From DATMER01 sp034667225 (GTDB taxonomy: Bacteria > Acidobacteriota > Thermoanaerobaculia > Multivoradales > UBA5704), in contig JAXDKG010000034.1 of the NCBI GenBank assembly GCA_034667225.1, forward strand, positions 248,001 to 312,000: a DNA stretch of 64,000 bases, in the 5' to 3' direction. Position 1 is the stretch's first letter. Every line of letters starts with the position of its first letter. Both the position numbers and the translations under genes were made by a program. Below the pieces are notes generated by a model that was not told the DNA's origin, did no database searches, and was given only the letters and a program-made list of their open reading frames with translations. Shown here in pieces: positions 35,786 to 46,000 of the stretch.

Positions 35786-37351
35786 ATGGCAAACCGACTT
35801 CTTGCCAGGAAGCCGCTGGAGATGCTCCTCGCCGAGGCGAAGGATGACAACCGGCTGAAGCGGGTCCTCGGGCCTGTGCAGCTCTCGGCTTTGGGCGTGG
35901 GGGCGATCATCGGCGCGGGCATCTTCGTCGCGACCGGCGAGGCGGCCCACAACGTCGCCGGCCCGGCGCTGATGATGTCCTATGTCGTCGCCGGCATCAC
36001 CTGCATCTTCGCCGCGCTCTGCTATGCGGAGTTCGCCTCGATGGTGCCCGTCGCCGGCTCCGCGTACACCTATGCCTACGCGACTCTCGGCGAGCTGTTC
36101 GCATGGATCATCGGCTGGGATCTGGTCCTGGAGTATGCGGTGGGGAGCGCGACCGTGGCCAACGGCTGGTCCGGTTACTTCCAGAGCGTCTTGGCGAAGA
36201 CCGGAGTTCAGCTGCCCGTGATCTTCCGGGACGCCCCGATCCGCTACGACGCGGTGACCGGAGAATTCGTATCGACCGGTTCGTTCGCCAACCTGACGGC
36301 GATCATCATCGTCACCATCGTCACCGCCATCCTCGTCAAGGGGATCTCCGAGAGCGCCAGCTTCAACGCCGCGATGGTCGGGGTCAAGCTGGCCGCCGTG
36401 CTGTTCGTCATCGGCGTCGGCGCCTTCTACATCAACGTGGATAACTGGCACCCCTTCGCTCCGTATGGCTGGACTGGCTTCAGCTTTTTCGGCCAGCACG
36501 TCGCCGGGCAGACCGACGCGGGCGGCAACCCTGTGGGCATGCTCGCCGGGGCCGCCATCATCTTCTTCGCCTACATCGGCTTCGACTCGGTGTCGACCCA
36601 CACCGAAGAGGCGAAGAACCCGCAGCGCGACGTCCCCATTGGCATCATCTCCTCGCTGCTCATCTGCACGGTGCTCTACATTGCCGTAGTCGCCGTGCTC
36701 ACCGGCATGGTCAAGTACAACGAGATCAACGTCGCGGCCGGCGTCAGCGACGCGTTCAAGCAAAAGGGGCTCGGCATCGCAGAGGTGATCATCGCGATCG
36801 CCGGTGTGGCAGGCATCACCTCCGTGCTCCTGGTGATGATGCTCTCCGGCCCGCGGGTGTTCCTGGCCATGGCTCGCGACGGATTGCTCCCCAAGGGATT
36901 CTTCGGGGACGTCCATCCGAAGTTCCGCACCCCCTGGCGCTCGACGATCCTCGTCGGGGTCTTCGTGTGCATCCTCACCGGCTTCCTGCCTCTCGGCTTC
37001 CTCCTCCACCTGACGAACATCGGCACGCTGTTCGCCTTCGTCGTGGTCTGCGCGGCGGTGCTGATCATGAGGAAGAAGTATCCCGACGCCGAGCGGCCTT
37101 TCCGTTGCCCCTGGGTCCCGGTAGTGCCCGTCCTCGGCATCCTCTCCTGCCTGATGCTGATGTTCTCGCTGCCGGCGGATAACTGGTGGCGGCTCCTGGG
37201 CTGGCTGGCGATCGGATTCGTCATCTACTTCCTGTACGGCCGGCATCACAGCGTGATGGCCATGCACACCCTGCACGAAGCGGCCAAGCACGGGGCCTCG
37301 CCGCAGCAGAGCCTGCACAGCCCGCACGACCATCCTGAAGACAAGAAGTAG
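35786..37351 (+). CDS. APC-family cationic/neutral amino acid permease (YhdG/CAT-like)
   Basis: 521 residues, about 12 helices. ALGVGAIIGAGIFVATGEAA, CYAEFASMVPVAGSAYTYAY and FFAYIGFDSVSTHTEEAKNP are CAT-type signatures. It is distinct from, not a copy of, the upstream permease. C-terminal 25 residues are His-rich (HHSVMAMHTLHEAAKH). Ends at a terminator shared with the convergent Gld-type operon. Confidence 0.9.
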   Translation: MANRLLARKPLEMLLAEAKDDNRLKRVLGPVQLSALGVGAIIGAGIFVATGEAAHNVAGPALMMSYVVAGITCIFAALCYAEFASMVPVAGSAYTYAYATLGELFAWIIGWDLVLEYAVGSATVANGWSGYFQSVLAKTGVQLPVIFRDAPIRYDAVTGEFVSTGSFANLTAIIIVTIVTAILVKGISESASFNAAMVGVKLAAVLFVIGVGAFYINVDNWHPFAPYGWTGFSFFGQHVAGQTDAGGNPVGMLAGAAIIFFAYIGFDSVSTHTEEAKNPQRDVPIGIISSLLICTVLYIAVVAVLTGMVKYNEINVAAGVSDAFKQKGLGIAEVIIAIAGVAGITSVLLVMMLSGPRVFLAMARDGLLPKGFFGDVHPKFRTPWRSTILVGVFVCILTGFLPLGFLLHLTNIGTLFAFVVVCAAVLIMRKKYPDAERPFRCPWVPVVPVLGILSCLMLMFSLPADNWWRLLGWLAIGFVIYFLYGRHHSVMAMHTLHEAAKHGASPQQSLHSPHDHPEDKK

Positions 37352-37369
37352 CCAAGAAGTAGCAGAACG

Positions 37370-37389
37370 GGGCGGCCTTCGGGCCGCCC
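37370..37389. terminator. Bidirectional intrinsic terminator
   Basis: GGGCGGCC-TTCG-GGCCGCCC, 8-bp perfect stem with a stable UUCG loop, directly between convergent genes. The T-run is short (TTACTGTTT) on the + strand. It abuts the stop of the opposing gene. Confidence 0.75.
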
Positions 37390-38763
37390 TTACTGTTTCT
37401 GGACGGGCTTGGCCTTGCGAACCTCGGCGAGCTTGCCCTGGATCTCTCCCAGGGTGCCGGCCGGGAGGAGCAGGACCAGGTCGCGCCCCGCGGCGCGGGC
37501 CGGCACGCCCGCGGCCACGGGCGGATAGAGGGTCAGGGTCTCTTCACCCAAATCCTTACCCTTGAGGGTGACCGTCAGCACCGGTTTGCCCGCGATTCCC
37601 AACTCACCAGGCAAGAGCAGGCGCTCGGCGCGGGCCTGGACGAGGGCGAACAGGAAGTCGCTCACCGGCAGGTAGGAGATGGTCTCCTCGCCCCGCTTCC
37701 AGTCGGGCTCGGCGCGCTGGAGAGTCAGCTTGCCCTGCCCGTCCTGGACGGTCGCGGACTCCACTTCGAAGACGTCGAAGCCCGACAGGGTCTGGGACCG
37801 CCACTCCGCGGCCGGACGGGACGCGATCTCCGCCAAGCGGGTGCGCGCCTCGAAGACCTGGCCGCCAACGCGGGCCTGGACCGGCGGGGCGGTAGGCGAT
37901 TCGACAGGCGCCTCCTCCTTCACTTCCACCGGCGCACCCACCTCGATCCTCACCGGCGGGCCCTGCTTGAACGCGACCTCGACCACCGCCCGCGGTGGAC
38001 CCATCTGCTGGTTCACGAAACGCTCGGCGGTGAGGCCGCTCAATTCGGCGAAGAGGTCGTCCACCTTCTCCCGGTCGGCGCGGTCCGCGACCGGGCGCTC
38101 CAGGCGGAAGGCGTCGCCCTTGGGGACCAGGACGACGCCGGAGCTGAGCGTGATGCGCTGCACCTGGTCGCGGTCGCCGCGGTACATCTGGCGGTCCCGC
38201 CAGTCGCCCGGATTCTTCCGGATCTCGTTGAGGATCGAGTCGCTCACCACGAACGCGCCCTTGCGGCCTTCGACCGCCGCGAGGGTGGAGCCGCCCATGG
38301 GGTCCGCGGCGCCGATCTTGAGAACGGTCTCGGCCTCGCCGGTCTTGAGCCGTACGGTCGCGCGCGGCTTGTCGAGCCCGGCCTGTTTGGCATCCACGTC
38401 GTCCAGGACCCGGGTCTGCTCCAGGTTGGCGAGGGCGTCGAGGAGGCCGTCCACGGCGAAGGCGTCGGCCCTCGCGTTCAACGGCTGGCGGAGGTGCCAT
38501 TCCGACTCTGGCGTGGTGTCGACCTCCTCTTCATCCTTCTTCTCCGGCTTGGCAGGGGCAGGAAGCTTCACCTTCTCCAGCCGGACCGTGCCCGAGTCGG
38601 ATTGCAGAGTGACCGCGGTCACGTCCTCCTTCTCGACCTGCAGCACTTTCTTCTCGAGCTTCGCGCGCTCCTCGCTCGACGGGAGCTCGCGCTCGTAGAA
38701 CCAGATGAAGGTGCCCAGGCCGGCGACCAGGACGAGCAGCACGAGCAGGGTGCGCGGACGCAT
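37390..38763 (-). CDS. DUF4340 protein of a Gld-type ABC operon
   Basis: 457 residues: one N-terminal membrane helix (TLLVLLVLVAGLGTFIWFY) then an external domain rich in beta strands with repeated DUF4340 segments (WHLRQPLNARADAFAVDGLL, RFVNQQMGPPRAVVEV). DUF4340 genes follow GldG-like genes in this type of operon. Role unknown, presumably an envelope partner of the ABC complex. Starts 3 bp after the upstream stop. Confidence 0.88.
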   Translation of the reverse strand: MRPRTLLVLLVLVAGLGTFIWFYERELPSSEERAKLEKKVLQVEKEDVTAVTLQSDSGTVRLEKVKLPAPAKPEKKDEEEVDTTPESEWHLRQPLNARADAFAVDGLLDALANLEQTRVLDDVDAKQAGLDKPRATVRLKTGEAETVLKIGAADPMGGSTLAAVEGRKGAFVVSDSILNEIRKNPGDWRDRQMYRGDRDQVQRITLSSGVVLVPKGDAFRLERPVADRADREKVDDLFAELSGLTAERFVNQQMGPPRAVVEVAFKQGPPVRIEVGAPVEVKEEAPVESPTAPPVQARVGGQVFEARTRLAEIASRPAAEWRSQTLSGFDVFEVESATVQDGQGKLTLQRAEPDWKRGEETISYLPVSDFLFALVQARAERLLLPGELGIAGKPVLTVTLKGKDLGEETLTLYPPVAAGVPARAAGRDLVLLLPAGTLGEIQGKLAEVRKAKPVQKQ

Positions 38764-38766
38764 GCT

Positions 38767-40239
38767 CTATCTCCTCCGCCGGGACCAGACCACGATGCCG
38801 GCGCCCGCGGCCAGGATCGGCAGCAGCAGCAGGGCGATGGCATAGACGGTATAGCCCTGCTCCTGAGTCAGGTTCAGCCGCACCTGCTCGGTCTTGCGCG
38901 GCGGGATGGCCAGCAAAGCCTCGCGGGCCACGAGCCAGTTGAGGGCGTTGGAGAGCAGGATCTGGTTCGGCGAGTTCGCCTGGATGAGCTGGTTCGTGGC
39001 GAAGTCGGAGTCGCCGAAGACCACCAGCCGCATCTTGCGGCCCTGCGTCTTCTCCGCCTCGACCGCCACGCCCAGGGAGACCGGACCGGCCACGTCGGTA
39101 TCGCCGCGCTCCACCTCGGCCAGCGCGGAGAGGTTGGTCTCGCCCCAGCCCTCGCCCGTGGTGCGCGCCAGCTCCGTGACCGTGAAGCCCGCGGCGTCCG
39201 CTGACGTGTTCCTGCCCACGGAGCGCGCGACCGAGAAGAGCACCGGCAGCTTCGCCTGGGAGAGCGCGTTGGTCACCGGGTGGTCGCCGTAGTCCTCGGT
39301 ATAGAGAGTGGCCGCGGTGAAGCCCTGGATCGTCTTCGGCGGATCGATCACGATGTCGTTGCCGAGCTTCACGCCGAATTGCCCGAGCCAGCTCTCGAAG
39401 CCGGTGGGCGTGAGGCCGGTGCCCTCGATCTGCCCCAGCGTGGGCTCGATGAGAGCCAGAACGCGTCCGCCGCCGTTCAGGTAGGAGGCGAGCGCGCCCA
39501 GCTCGGGCTGCAGGAACGGGCTGCGGGGACCGGCGATCACCACCAGGTCCGTGCCCACCGGCACCGCCGTCTTGCCGAGCGCCGACCACTCCTCCACGTC
39601 AAAATTATCGGCGCCGAGGAGCTGCTGGATGCCGGCGAGCCCCTCCGGCCCCTGGTCGTCGAGCGAGCGCTCGCCGTGGCCGGTGGTGAAGATCAGCTTG
39701 GGCTTCTTGCCCTCGCCGAGCTGGAGGATGGCGCCGGTGAAGAGCTGCTCCCCCTTGAAGCCGGAGAGCTTCGGGGCCTGCCCCATCTGCATCCCCGAGA
39801 AGTCCATCTCCGCGAGGTCGTTGCTCGGGATCACCCGCTTGTCCTTGCCGCTCGCCACCACCACGCCGTAGCCTGAGATCTGGTACTGCTGGATGAGCCG
39901 CTCGGCCTCCATGCGGTCCCGCTGCGGATCGACGTAGCGCACCTTCACCCGCTGCGACGCGGCGTCGTACTGCGACAGCAGCTCGCGCACGGGCTCGAAG
40001 AGCTCGTCAGTGGGCTGCAGGAAGACGATGAAGTCCACGTCCTTCTTGAGGTCGCGGACCACGTTCTCCGACTTCTCCGAGAGCGTGTAGAGGCGGCTCG
40101 ACGTCCAGTCGAACCGCTTGTGGTACTTGTCGCCGAAATAGTTGACGATCACGAGCAGAGCCGCGATCAGCAGAACTCCAGCGGAAAGGGTCCCCGTCCG
40201 CACCAGCCAGCGCCGGTTCACGTTCGCCATCGCAGTCAT
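38767..40239 (-). CDS. GldG-like ABC-associated protein
   Basis: 490 residues from ATG 40239, chosen for its ATGA overlap with the permease stop. An N-terminal helix (WLVRTGTLSAGVLLIAALLV), an external GldG/ABC_transp_aux domain (FDWTSSRLYTLSEKSENVVR, LIFTTGHGERSLDDQGPEG), and a C-terminal helix near 467-485. In gliding Bacteroidetes GldG works with GldA/F; in other phyla the same set has no proven role. Third gene of the operon. Confidence 0.9.
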   Translation of the reverse strand: MTAMANVNRRWLVRTGTLSAGVLLIAALLVIVNYFGDKYHKRFDWTSSRLYTLSEKSENVVRDLKKDVDFIVFLQPTDELFEPVRELLSQYDAASQRVKVRYVDPQRDRMEAERLIQQYQISGYGVVVASGKDKRVIPSNDLAEMDFSGMQMGQAPKLSGFKGEQLFTGAILQLGEGKKPKLIFTTGHGERSLDDQGPEGLAGIQQLLGADNFDVEEWSALGKTAVPVGTDLVVIAGPRSPFLQPELGALASYLNGGGRVLALIEPTLGQIEGTGLTPTGFESWLGQFGVKLGNDIVIDPPKTIQGFTAATLYTEDYGDHPVTNALSQAKLPVLFSVARSVGRNTSADAAGFTVTELARTTGEGWGETNLSALAEVERGDTDVAGPVSLGVAVEAEKTQGRKMRLVVFGDSDFATNQLIQANSPNQILLSNALNWLVAREALLAIPPRKTEQVRLNLTQEQGYTVYAIALLLLPILAAGAGIVVWSRRRR

Positions 40240-40967
40240 CTCCACTTCTTGTCTTCCAGCGCCCGGCTCGCCAGGAACAGGAAGAACAGGGTCGAAGACA
40301 CATAGAAGACCAGCCGGCGGGTATCCACGATCCCGCGCGAGAACTCGTCCAGGTGCTCGCCCAGGCTGAGATAGGAAAAGACCTTCCGCGCGGTCTCGCC
40401 GACGAAGATGTCGGTGAACCAGCCGAGCAGGAAGAGCAGGAAGAGCAGGGCCGCCGTGACCATCGCCGATACGAGCTGGCTGCTCGTCATCGACGACGCG
40501 AAGGTCCCCACCGCCAGGAACAGGGCGCCGACCAGCAGGATGCCCAGGTAGCCGGCCGCGACTGGCCCCCAGTCGATCTCGCTGTAGTATTCGACGATTC
40601 CCGCGTAGACCAGGGTCGGAACCCAGAGCGAGGCGAAGAAGGTGAGCGCGGCCAGGTACTTGCCCGCGATGACCTGGCCCTCGGTCACCGGCGCGGTCAT
40701 CAGCACCTCGATCGAGCCGCTACGCAGCTCCTCGCTCACCAGGCGCATGGTGAGCACCACGCCCAGGATGAGCAGCATCAGCGTCGTGCTGCCGAAGAAG
40801 AAGCCCATCGGCGGCCCGGCGGGCGCCTGCGGATTGCTCAGCAGCGAGGCCAGGTTGCCGAACACCAGCCCGTTGACGAACAGGAAGAAGAACATCACCA
40901 CGTAAGCGAGCGGCGAGACGAAGTAGGCCCGCAGCTCGCGCATGTACGTCGCCCAGACCGCTCTCAT
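40236..40967 (-). CDS. ABC-2 type permease (GldF-like)
   Basis: 243 residues, six membrane helices. TYMRELRAYFVSPLAYVVMF at the start and LRSGSIEVLMTAPVTEGQVI are ABC-2 permease signatures. Overlaps the ATPase stop by ATGA and the GldG-like start likewise, so stoichiometric translation is likely. Confidence 0.92.
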   Translation of the reverse strand: MRAVWATYMRELRAYFVSPLAYVVMFFFLFVNGLVFGNLASLLSNPQAPAGPPMGFFFGSTTLMLLILGVVLTMRLVSEELRSGSIEVLMTAPVTEGQVIAGKYLAALTFFASLWVPTLVYAGIVEYYSEIDWGPVAAGYLGILLVGALFLAVGTFASSMTSSQLVSAMVTAALLFLLFLLGWFTDIFVGETARKVFSYLSLGEHLDEFSRGIVDTRRLVFYVSSTLFFLFLASRALEDKKWR

Positions 40968-41914
40968 ACCGTCACCTCTTGCGGGATCTCAGCCGCCGTG
41001 TCATGGGTGGTCAGGCGGACGAAGACGTCCTCCAGGGTGGCGCGCTCGCGGGCCAGCTCCAGCAGCACCCAGCCGCGCTCGACCGCAGCGCGGAAGACCT
41101 CTTCGCGCACGTCGACCCCCGCCTTGTGCTCGATGACGAGCCCCTCGCCGAGGTTCAGGACAGCGACGACACCCTCGATCTGCTCGAGCGCCTCGACCGC
41201 TTCCGCGGGAGCATCCTTGAACGTGACCCGCAGGCCGGGATTGCCCACCCAGCTCTCCCGCAGGCTCTCGGGCGTGCCCTCGACCACGATGCGCCCGCGG
41301 TCGATGATCATGACCCGGTCGCAGAGCAGCTCCACCTCGGGAAGGATGTGGGTCGAGAGCAGCAGCGTCCGTTCGCGGCCCAGCTCGCGGATCAGCTCGC
41401 GGATGGCAATGATCTGCTTGGGATCGAGCCCGACCGTGGGCTCGTCCAGGACCAGCACGCGCGGCCGGTGGAGGATGGCGGTGGCGAGCCCCACGCGCTG
41501 GCGATAGCCCTTGGAGAGCGTGCCGAGGATCTGGCGCCGCACGTCGGTGAGCAGGCAACGGTCGATGGCGTTGCCGATCGCCTCGCGGGTGTCGGCGCGG
41601 GAGAGCCCCTCCAGCCGGGCGCGGTAGGCCAGGTACTCCTCCACCCGCATCTCGTTGTAGAGGGCCACGTTCTCCGGCAGGTAGCCCACCTGGCGGCGGG
41701 CCTCGCGGGGGGACTCGAACAGGTCCTTGCCCGCGATCGTCACCTTGCCGCTGGTGGGCGGCAGGAAGCCGGTGATCATGCGGATCGTGGTGGTCTTGCC
41801 CGCCCCGTTCGGGCCGAGCATCCCCACGATCTCCCCTTCGCCGACCGCGAAGGATATGCCGTCCACGGCGGTGAAATCGCCATAGCGGCGGACCAGGCTC
41901 TGCGCTTCGATCAT
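40964..41914 (-). CDS. ABC ATP-binding protein (GldA/CcmA-like)
   Basis: 316 residues from ATG 41914, chosen for the AGGAGG site (41924-41929). Walker A GPNGAGKTTT, signature LSKGYRQRVGLA, Walker B VLVLDEPTVGLD, H-loop STHILPE. The C-terminal 90 residues are the usual DUF4162-like extension. First gene of an operon with permease, GldG-like and DUF4340 proteins; energises an ABC-2 exporter of unknown substrate. Confidence 0.94.
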   Translation of the reverse strand: MIEAQSLVRRYGDFTAVDGISFAVGEGEIVGMLGPNGAGKTTTIRMITGFLPPTSGKVTIAGKDLFESPREARRQVGYLPENVALYNEMRVEEYLAYRARLEGLSRADTREAIGNAIDRCLLTDVRRQILGTLSKGYRQRVGLATAILHRPRVLVLDEPTVGLDPKQIIAIRELIRELGRERTLLLSTHILPEVELLCDRVMIIDRGRIVVEGTPESLRESWVGNPGLRVTFKDAPAEAVEALEQIEGVVAVLNLGEGLVIEHKAGVDVREEVFRAAVERGWVLLELARERATLEDVFVRLTTHDTAAEIPQEVTV

Positions 41915-42028
41915 CGGACGTCGCCTCCTCAGTGTACGGGGGTCTTCAGCAAGACAGGTGCCGGGCGAAAAGCCCAGAAAAACAGGTAGATCGTGCCATT
42001 CTGGCGCGTGATGATATTCTTTCGCGTC

Positions 42029-42328
42029 ATGGCGGACAAGGACAAGGCATCCGGAATGAAGTCGGCGTACGAGCTCGCGCTCGAGCGCCTGGAGAAGCAG
42101 GGCATCGAAAGGCCACGGGCAGAGGGGCTGAGCGACGAGATGAAGGAGCAGGTGGCGGAGATCCGCCGCCAGACCGAGGCGAAGATGGCCGAGCTCGAGA
42201 TCCTCCACCGCGACAGCCTGGGCAAAGGCGACCCGGCCAAGCGGCAGGAGGCGGAAGAGGACTACGTCCGCGAGCGCCGCCGCATGGAAGAGGACCGGGA
42301 CCGGAAGATCGAGAAGCTGCGGGGGTAG
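42029..42328 (+). CDS. Small highly charged coiled-coil protein
   Basis: 99 residues from ATG 42029; a GTG at 41993 would add a hydrophobic-aromatic stretch not expected here. Sequence MADKDKASGMKSAYELALER and onward is Lys/Glu/Arg-rich with heptads throughout, ending DRDRKIEKLRG. No domain I recognise by function. Divergent from the ABC operon and 3 bp upstream of a nucleotidyltransferase gene. Confidence 0.65.
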   Translation: MADKDKASGMKSAYELALERLEKQGIERPRAEGLSDEMKEQVAEIRRQTEAKMAELEILHRDSLGKGDPAKRQEAEEDYVRERRRMEEDRDRKIEKLRG

Positions 42329-42331
42329 GCC

Positions 42332-42619
42332 GTGGACATCCAGGACCTGCAGAGACGACGGCACGAGATTCTCCGGCTGGCCGACTGCCACGGCGCCACG
42401 AACGTGCGGGTCTTCGGCTCGGTGGCGCGAGGGGAAGCGGACGAGCGCAGCGACGTCGACTTCCTCGTCGAAATGCGGAGCGGCAGGAGCCTCCTCGATC
42501 TCGGAGGTTTGCTCGTGGATCTTCAGGAGTTGCTGGGTAAACGCGTGGACGTGGTCACGGAGAGAGGCCTCAAAGCCCGTATCCGGGACCGAGTCCTGCG
42601 GGAAGCCGTGCCTCTATGA
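42332..42619 (+). CDS. mntA: MntA-like minimal nucleotidyltransferase antitoxin
   Basis: 95 residues from GTG. RVFGSVARGEADERSDVDFL has GSx10DxD (GS 29-30, Asp41, Asp43). Short COG1669/MNT type. GTGA-like overlap to the next HepT gene (ATG inside its stop) gives the type VII antitoxin-toxin pair. Sequence differs clearly from the mntA at 28.2 kb, so it is not part of the recent duplication. Confidence 0.9.
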   Translation: MDIQDLQRRRHEILRLADCHGATNVRVFGSVARGEADERSDVDFLVEMRSGRSLLDLGGLLVDLQELLGKRVDVVTERGLKARIRDRVLREAVPL

Positions 42620-42963
42620 GGGACAGCCGGGAGCGTGTGCTCGACATTCTGGAGGCGATCGAAAGGATCGAGAAGTACGCCGCCAACGGAAGAGAGTCCT
42701 TCGACCGGGACGAGCTGGTCCAGGTGTGGATCCTCCACCACCTTCAAGTCCTCGGCGAAGCCGTCAATGCCCTCAGACCATTCCTCCACGAGGAGTTCCC
42801 CGAAGTTCCATGGGCTCAGATCGTCGGCATGCGCAATGTTCTCGTCCATCAGTATTTCGAGATCGACACCGACATCGTGTGGACGGTGGTTGAGCGCGAG
42901 CTTCCACGTCTCAAAGCACAGTTCCATAGCATGCTGGCCGCATGGGAACCCAAAGACGGTTGA
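42616..42963 (+). CDS. hepT: HepT-like DUF86 RNase toxin
   Basis: 115 residues. Helical DUF86 fold with catalytic RNVLVHQY (Arg73, His78, Tyr80). Overlaps its antitoxin by 4 bp. An RNase whose Tyr is the expected AMPylation site. Followed by a CCCTTTCCCC-type dispersed repeat (42965-43000) and the convergent giant secreted protein gene. Confidence 0.9.
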   Translation: MRDSRERVLDILEAIERIEKYAANGRESFDRDELVQVWILHHLQVLGEAVNALRPFLHEEFPEVPWAQIVGMRNVLVHQYFEIDTDIVWTVVERELPRLKAQFHSMLAAWEPKDG

Positions 42964-43010
42964 GAAGCCCCCCCTTTCCCCGGATCGAGGGAGAGGGGGA
43001 ATGGGATCAA

Positions 43011-46000
43011 TCAAAAAGCGCTGTCCAGTGCCACCTGGGTGTTCAACCCGACATCGATGTCCTTGCCCAGGAAGGCGCCCGTTGCCAGGCTGCCGTCCTG
43101 GAGCCAGATCATTCCGTTCGGGGCGTAGAGGTTGATCGCGACCGTGTTGCTCGTCCCGATCTCCACGGCCTTGGGCGTCGCCGTCAGCGCGCCGGTCGTG
43201 CCGTTGATGCCTGCCACGTAGAAAAGGATCGAGGAGGAGGCGATCGCCGCTCCCGTGGCCGGCCCCACCGTGGTCAGGGTCTTGGTGCTGAGCTTCTGCT
43301 GCACCCGGACCTGCGACGAGGCCGAGAAGAGCAGCTTCGCCTCGCGGTCCACCGTGATCGAGCGGAAGTGATAGGTGCCGCCCGTGAAGGTGACCGTCCC
43401 CTTTTTCCCCACCACCAGGTCGAGATAGCTGCCCGGAGCGAGCGTGCGGGTGCCGTTGGTGGCCACGTTGATGGTGGTGCTGCCCGGCGTCGCCGTCAGG
43501 AAGGCGGGAAGCGTCGGGAACACCGGCAGGGCGAGCGGCGACCTCTGCAGACCGTTGATCGTGCCGCCGTTGGTCAGTTGGTTGTAGGAGACGTCGCTTC
43601 CGATTACGGCGCCGGCCGTGACGGTGAGGCTGTCGGCCTCCACGTCCCAGTTGGCGGGGGTGGTAACCGAGCCCGCGATGCTGAGCTCCGCGCCGTTCAG
43701 GAACGGCCCGGCTCCAGCCTGGTTCACGATCACGTCGCCCGAGAGCACGTCCGAGCCGGTGCGTAGAGCCACGCTGTTCGTGGCCAGGACCGCCACGCGC
43801 TCCAGGGCCTCCCCCACCACCACCGTCACCTGGCCGTTGGCCGTCCCACCCTGGCCGTCGCTCACCGTGTAGCTAAAGGTGACCGTGCCCGTGAAGTTGG
43901 CGCCCGGCGTGTAACGGACGGTGTTGTCCGGAAGAAGGACGCCCGGCGAGCCCACGGCAGTGACGGTCAGGGAGTTGCCGTCCGGGTCCGTATCGTTGGC
44001 GAGCACCGCGATGATCACGGCCACTCCCTCTCGGGTGGAGCCGCTGTCCGGAGCCGCGACCGGGGCGCCGTTGACATCGTTGACCGTCACCGTCACCAGG
44101 CCCGTGGCCACTCCGCCGACGCCGTCCGACACGTTGTAGGTGAAGGAATCGGAGCCGGAGAAGCCCGTCGCGGGAGTGTAGGTGACGGTAGCGCCGTTCG
44201 TGGTCACCGCGCCGTGGAACCCCTGGGTGACGGCGCTCACCGACAGAGCACCGCCGTCGATGTCGGCGTCGTTGGCCAGGACGGAGACCGTGACCGGCGT
44301 ATTCTCGTTAGTGACAGCCGTATCGGGGCCGGCCAGGGGCGGATCATTGACAGGTGTGATGGTCATTGCGACCGACCCCGTGGCCGTGCCGCCGTGGCCG
44401 TCCGAGATGGTGTAGGTGAACGAGTCGCTGCCGTTCGCGTTGGCGTTCGGCGTATAGATCACATATTTCCCTTCGAGGCTCGGGCTCTGGTTGATCGCCA
44501 CGGAGCCCTTCGCGCCCTGAGTCACCGCGGTTACGATCAGGGCATCGCCGTCCACATCGGTGTCGTTGGCCGCCACTGCGAAGTTGAGCGCCGTGTCCTC
44601 ATTGGCCGTAGCGGAATCGTTTACCGCATCCGGCGTGTCGTTGACCGGAATGATGGTGACGGCGACCGTGGCGGTAGCGGTGCCGCCGCTGCCGTCCGAA
44701 ACCGTGTAGGTAAAGGAGTCGGCGCCGTTGGCGTTGGCGTTCGGCGTGTATCTGACCGTGCCGCCGCTCTGAATCGCGGTCACGCCTTTGGTGCCCTGGG
44801 TGACGGCCGTGATGGTGAGAGCGCCGTCCGGATCGCTGTCGTTCGCCAGGACGGGGGCGACCACGATCGTGTCCTCGTTCGTGGTGACCAAATCGTTCAC
44901 CGCGACCGGCGGATCGTTGACTCCGCTGACCGTGATCGTGACCGTGGCCGTGTCGGTGCCGCCGTTGCCGTCGGAAGCCGTGTAGGTGAACGTGTCCGTA
45001 CCGTGGAAATTGAGGTTGGGCGTGTAGGTGATCGTGCCATTCCCCTGGATAGCCGTCGACCCGTTCGTCCCTGGGGTGGCCGAGGTAACGGTGAGCGGAT
45101 CCCCGTCCAGGTCGACGTCGTTCGCTTTGACCGCCACGTTCACCGGCGTGTCCTCGTTCGTCGTGGCCGAGTCGTTCACTGCGAACGGCGGGTCGTTGAC
45201 CGGGTTTACCGTGACCGTGACCGTGGCCGTGTCGGTCAGATAGGAGCTGCCCTCCGACCGGTCCCGGATCACGTACATGAACGAGTCGGTGCCCGCGAAG
45301 CCAGAGTAGGGGATGTAAGTCACGGTCCCGCCGCCGCTGAGGTATACCGTACCGTTCGTCGCCAGCCAGACGCCGAAGACCTCGATCGTATCGCCATCGG
45401 GATCGGTGTCGTTGGCCCCGACGGCGATGACCACAGAGGTGTCTTCATTGGTGGAGGCGGAGTCATCCACCGCGTCCGGCTCCTGGTTTGGGGGTTCCAC
45501 CACCGCCCCCGTGAAGACGGCGGTGTCGAAGGAGTAGAGATGGTAGTAGCTCCGCCTGACGATCAGGATGTCGCCGGGCTCCGCCTGCATGATGCCGTAG
45601 GGTTGCGGAGGCGGTCCGGTCGGCAACGTGCCCGTGAACAGGCCGGTGTTCCCGCCGGTCTCGGTGAGCGTCAGGTATTCCGTGTCCAGATTGTCGGCCA
45701 CCCTGATCCCGTCGGCGGTCACGAGCACGCTTTCGATGCCGGGAGTGGTATTTCCCGCAGGCCGGCGCATCCAGATCCGGATCGTCGAGCCCACCGTGAA
45801 GGAATCGGCATCCTGCCCCTGCTCGTCGGTGAGCCAGAGCTCCGAATCCCGGATCCGCGCCGTCGCGGAGGCACCGTTGCGGGTGGCCGTGACCTTCGAA
45901 TCGCTGTCGGGTTCCTGCACGAAGTCGCCGAACTGCAGCAACCCGTCTCCCGGAACGGGGAGGGCGAAGTAGCTGAGGAGGACGCCCGTGGGCAGCGCGC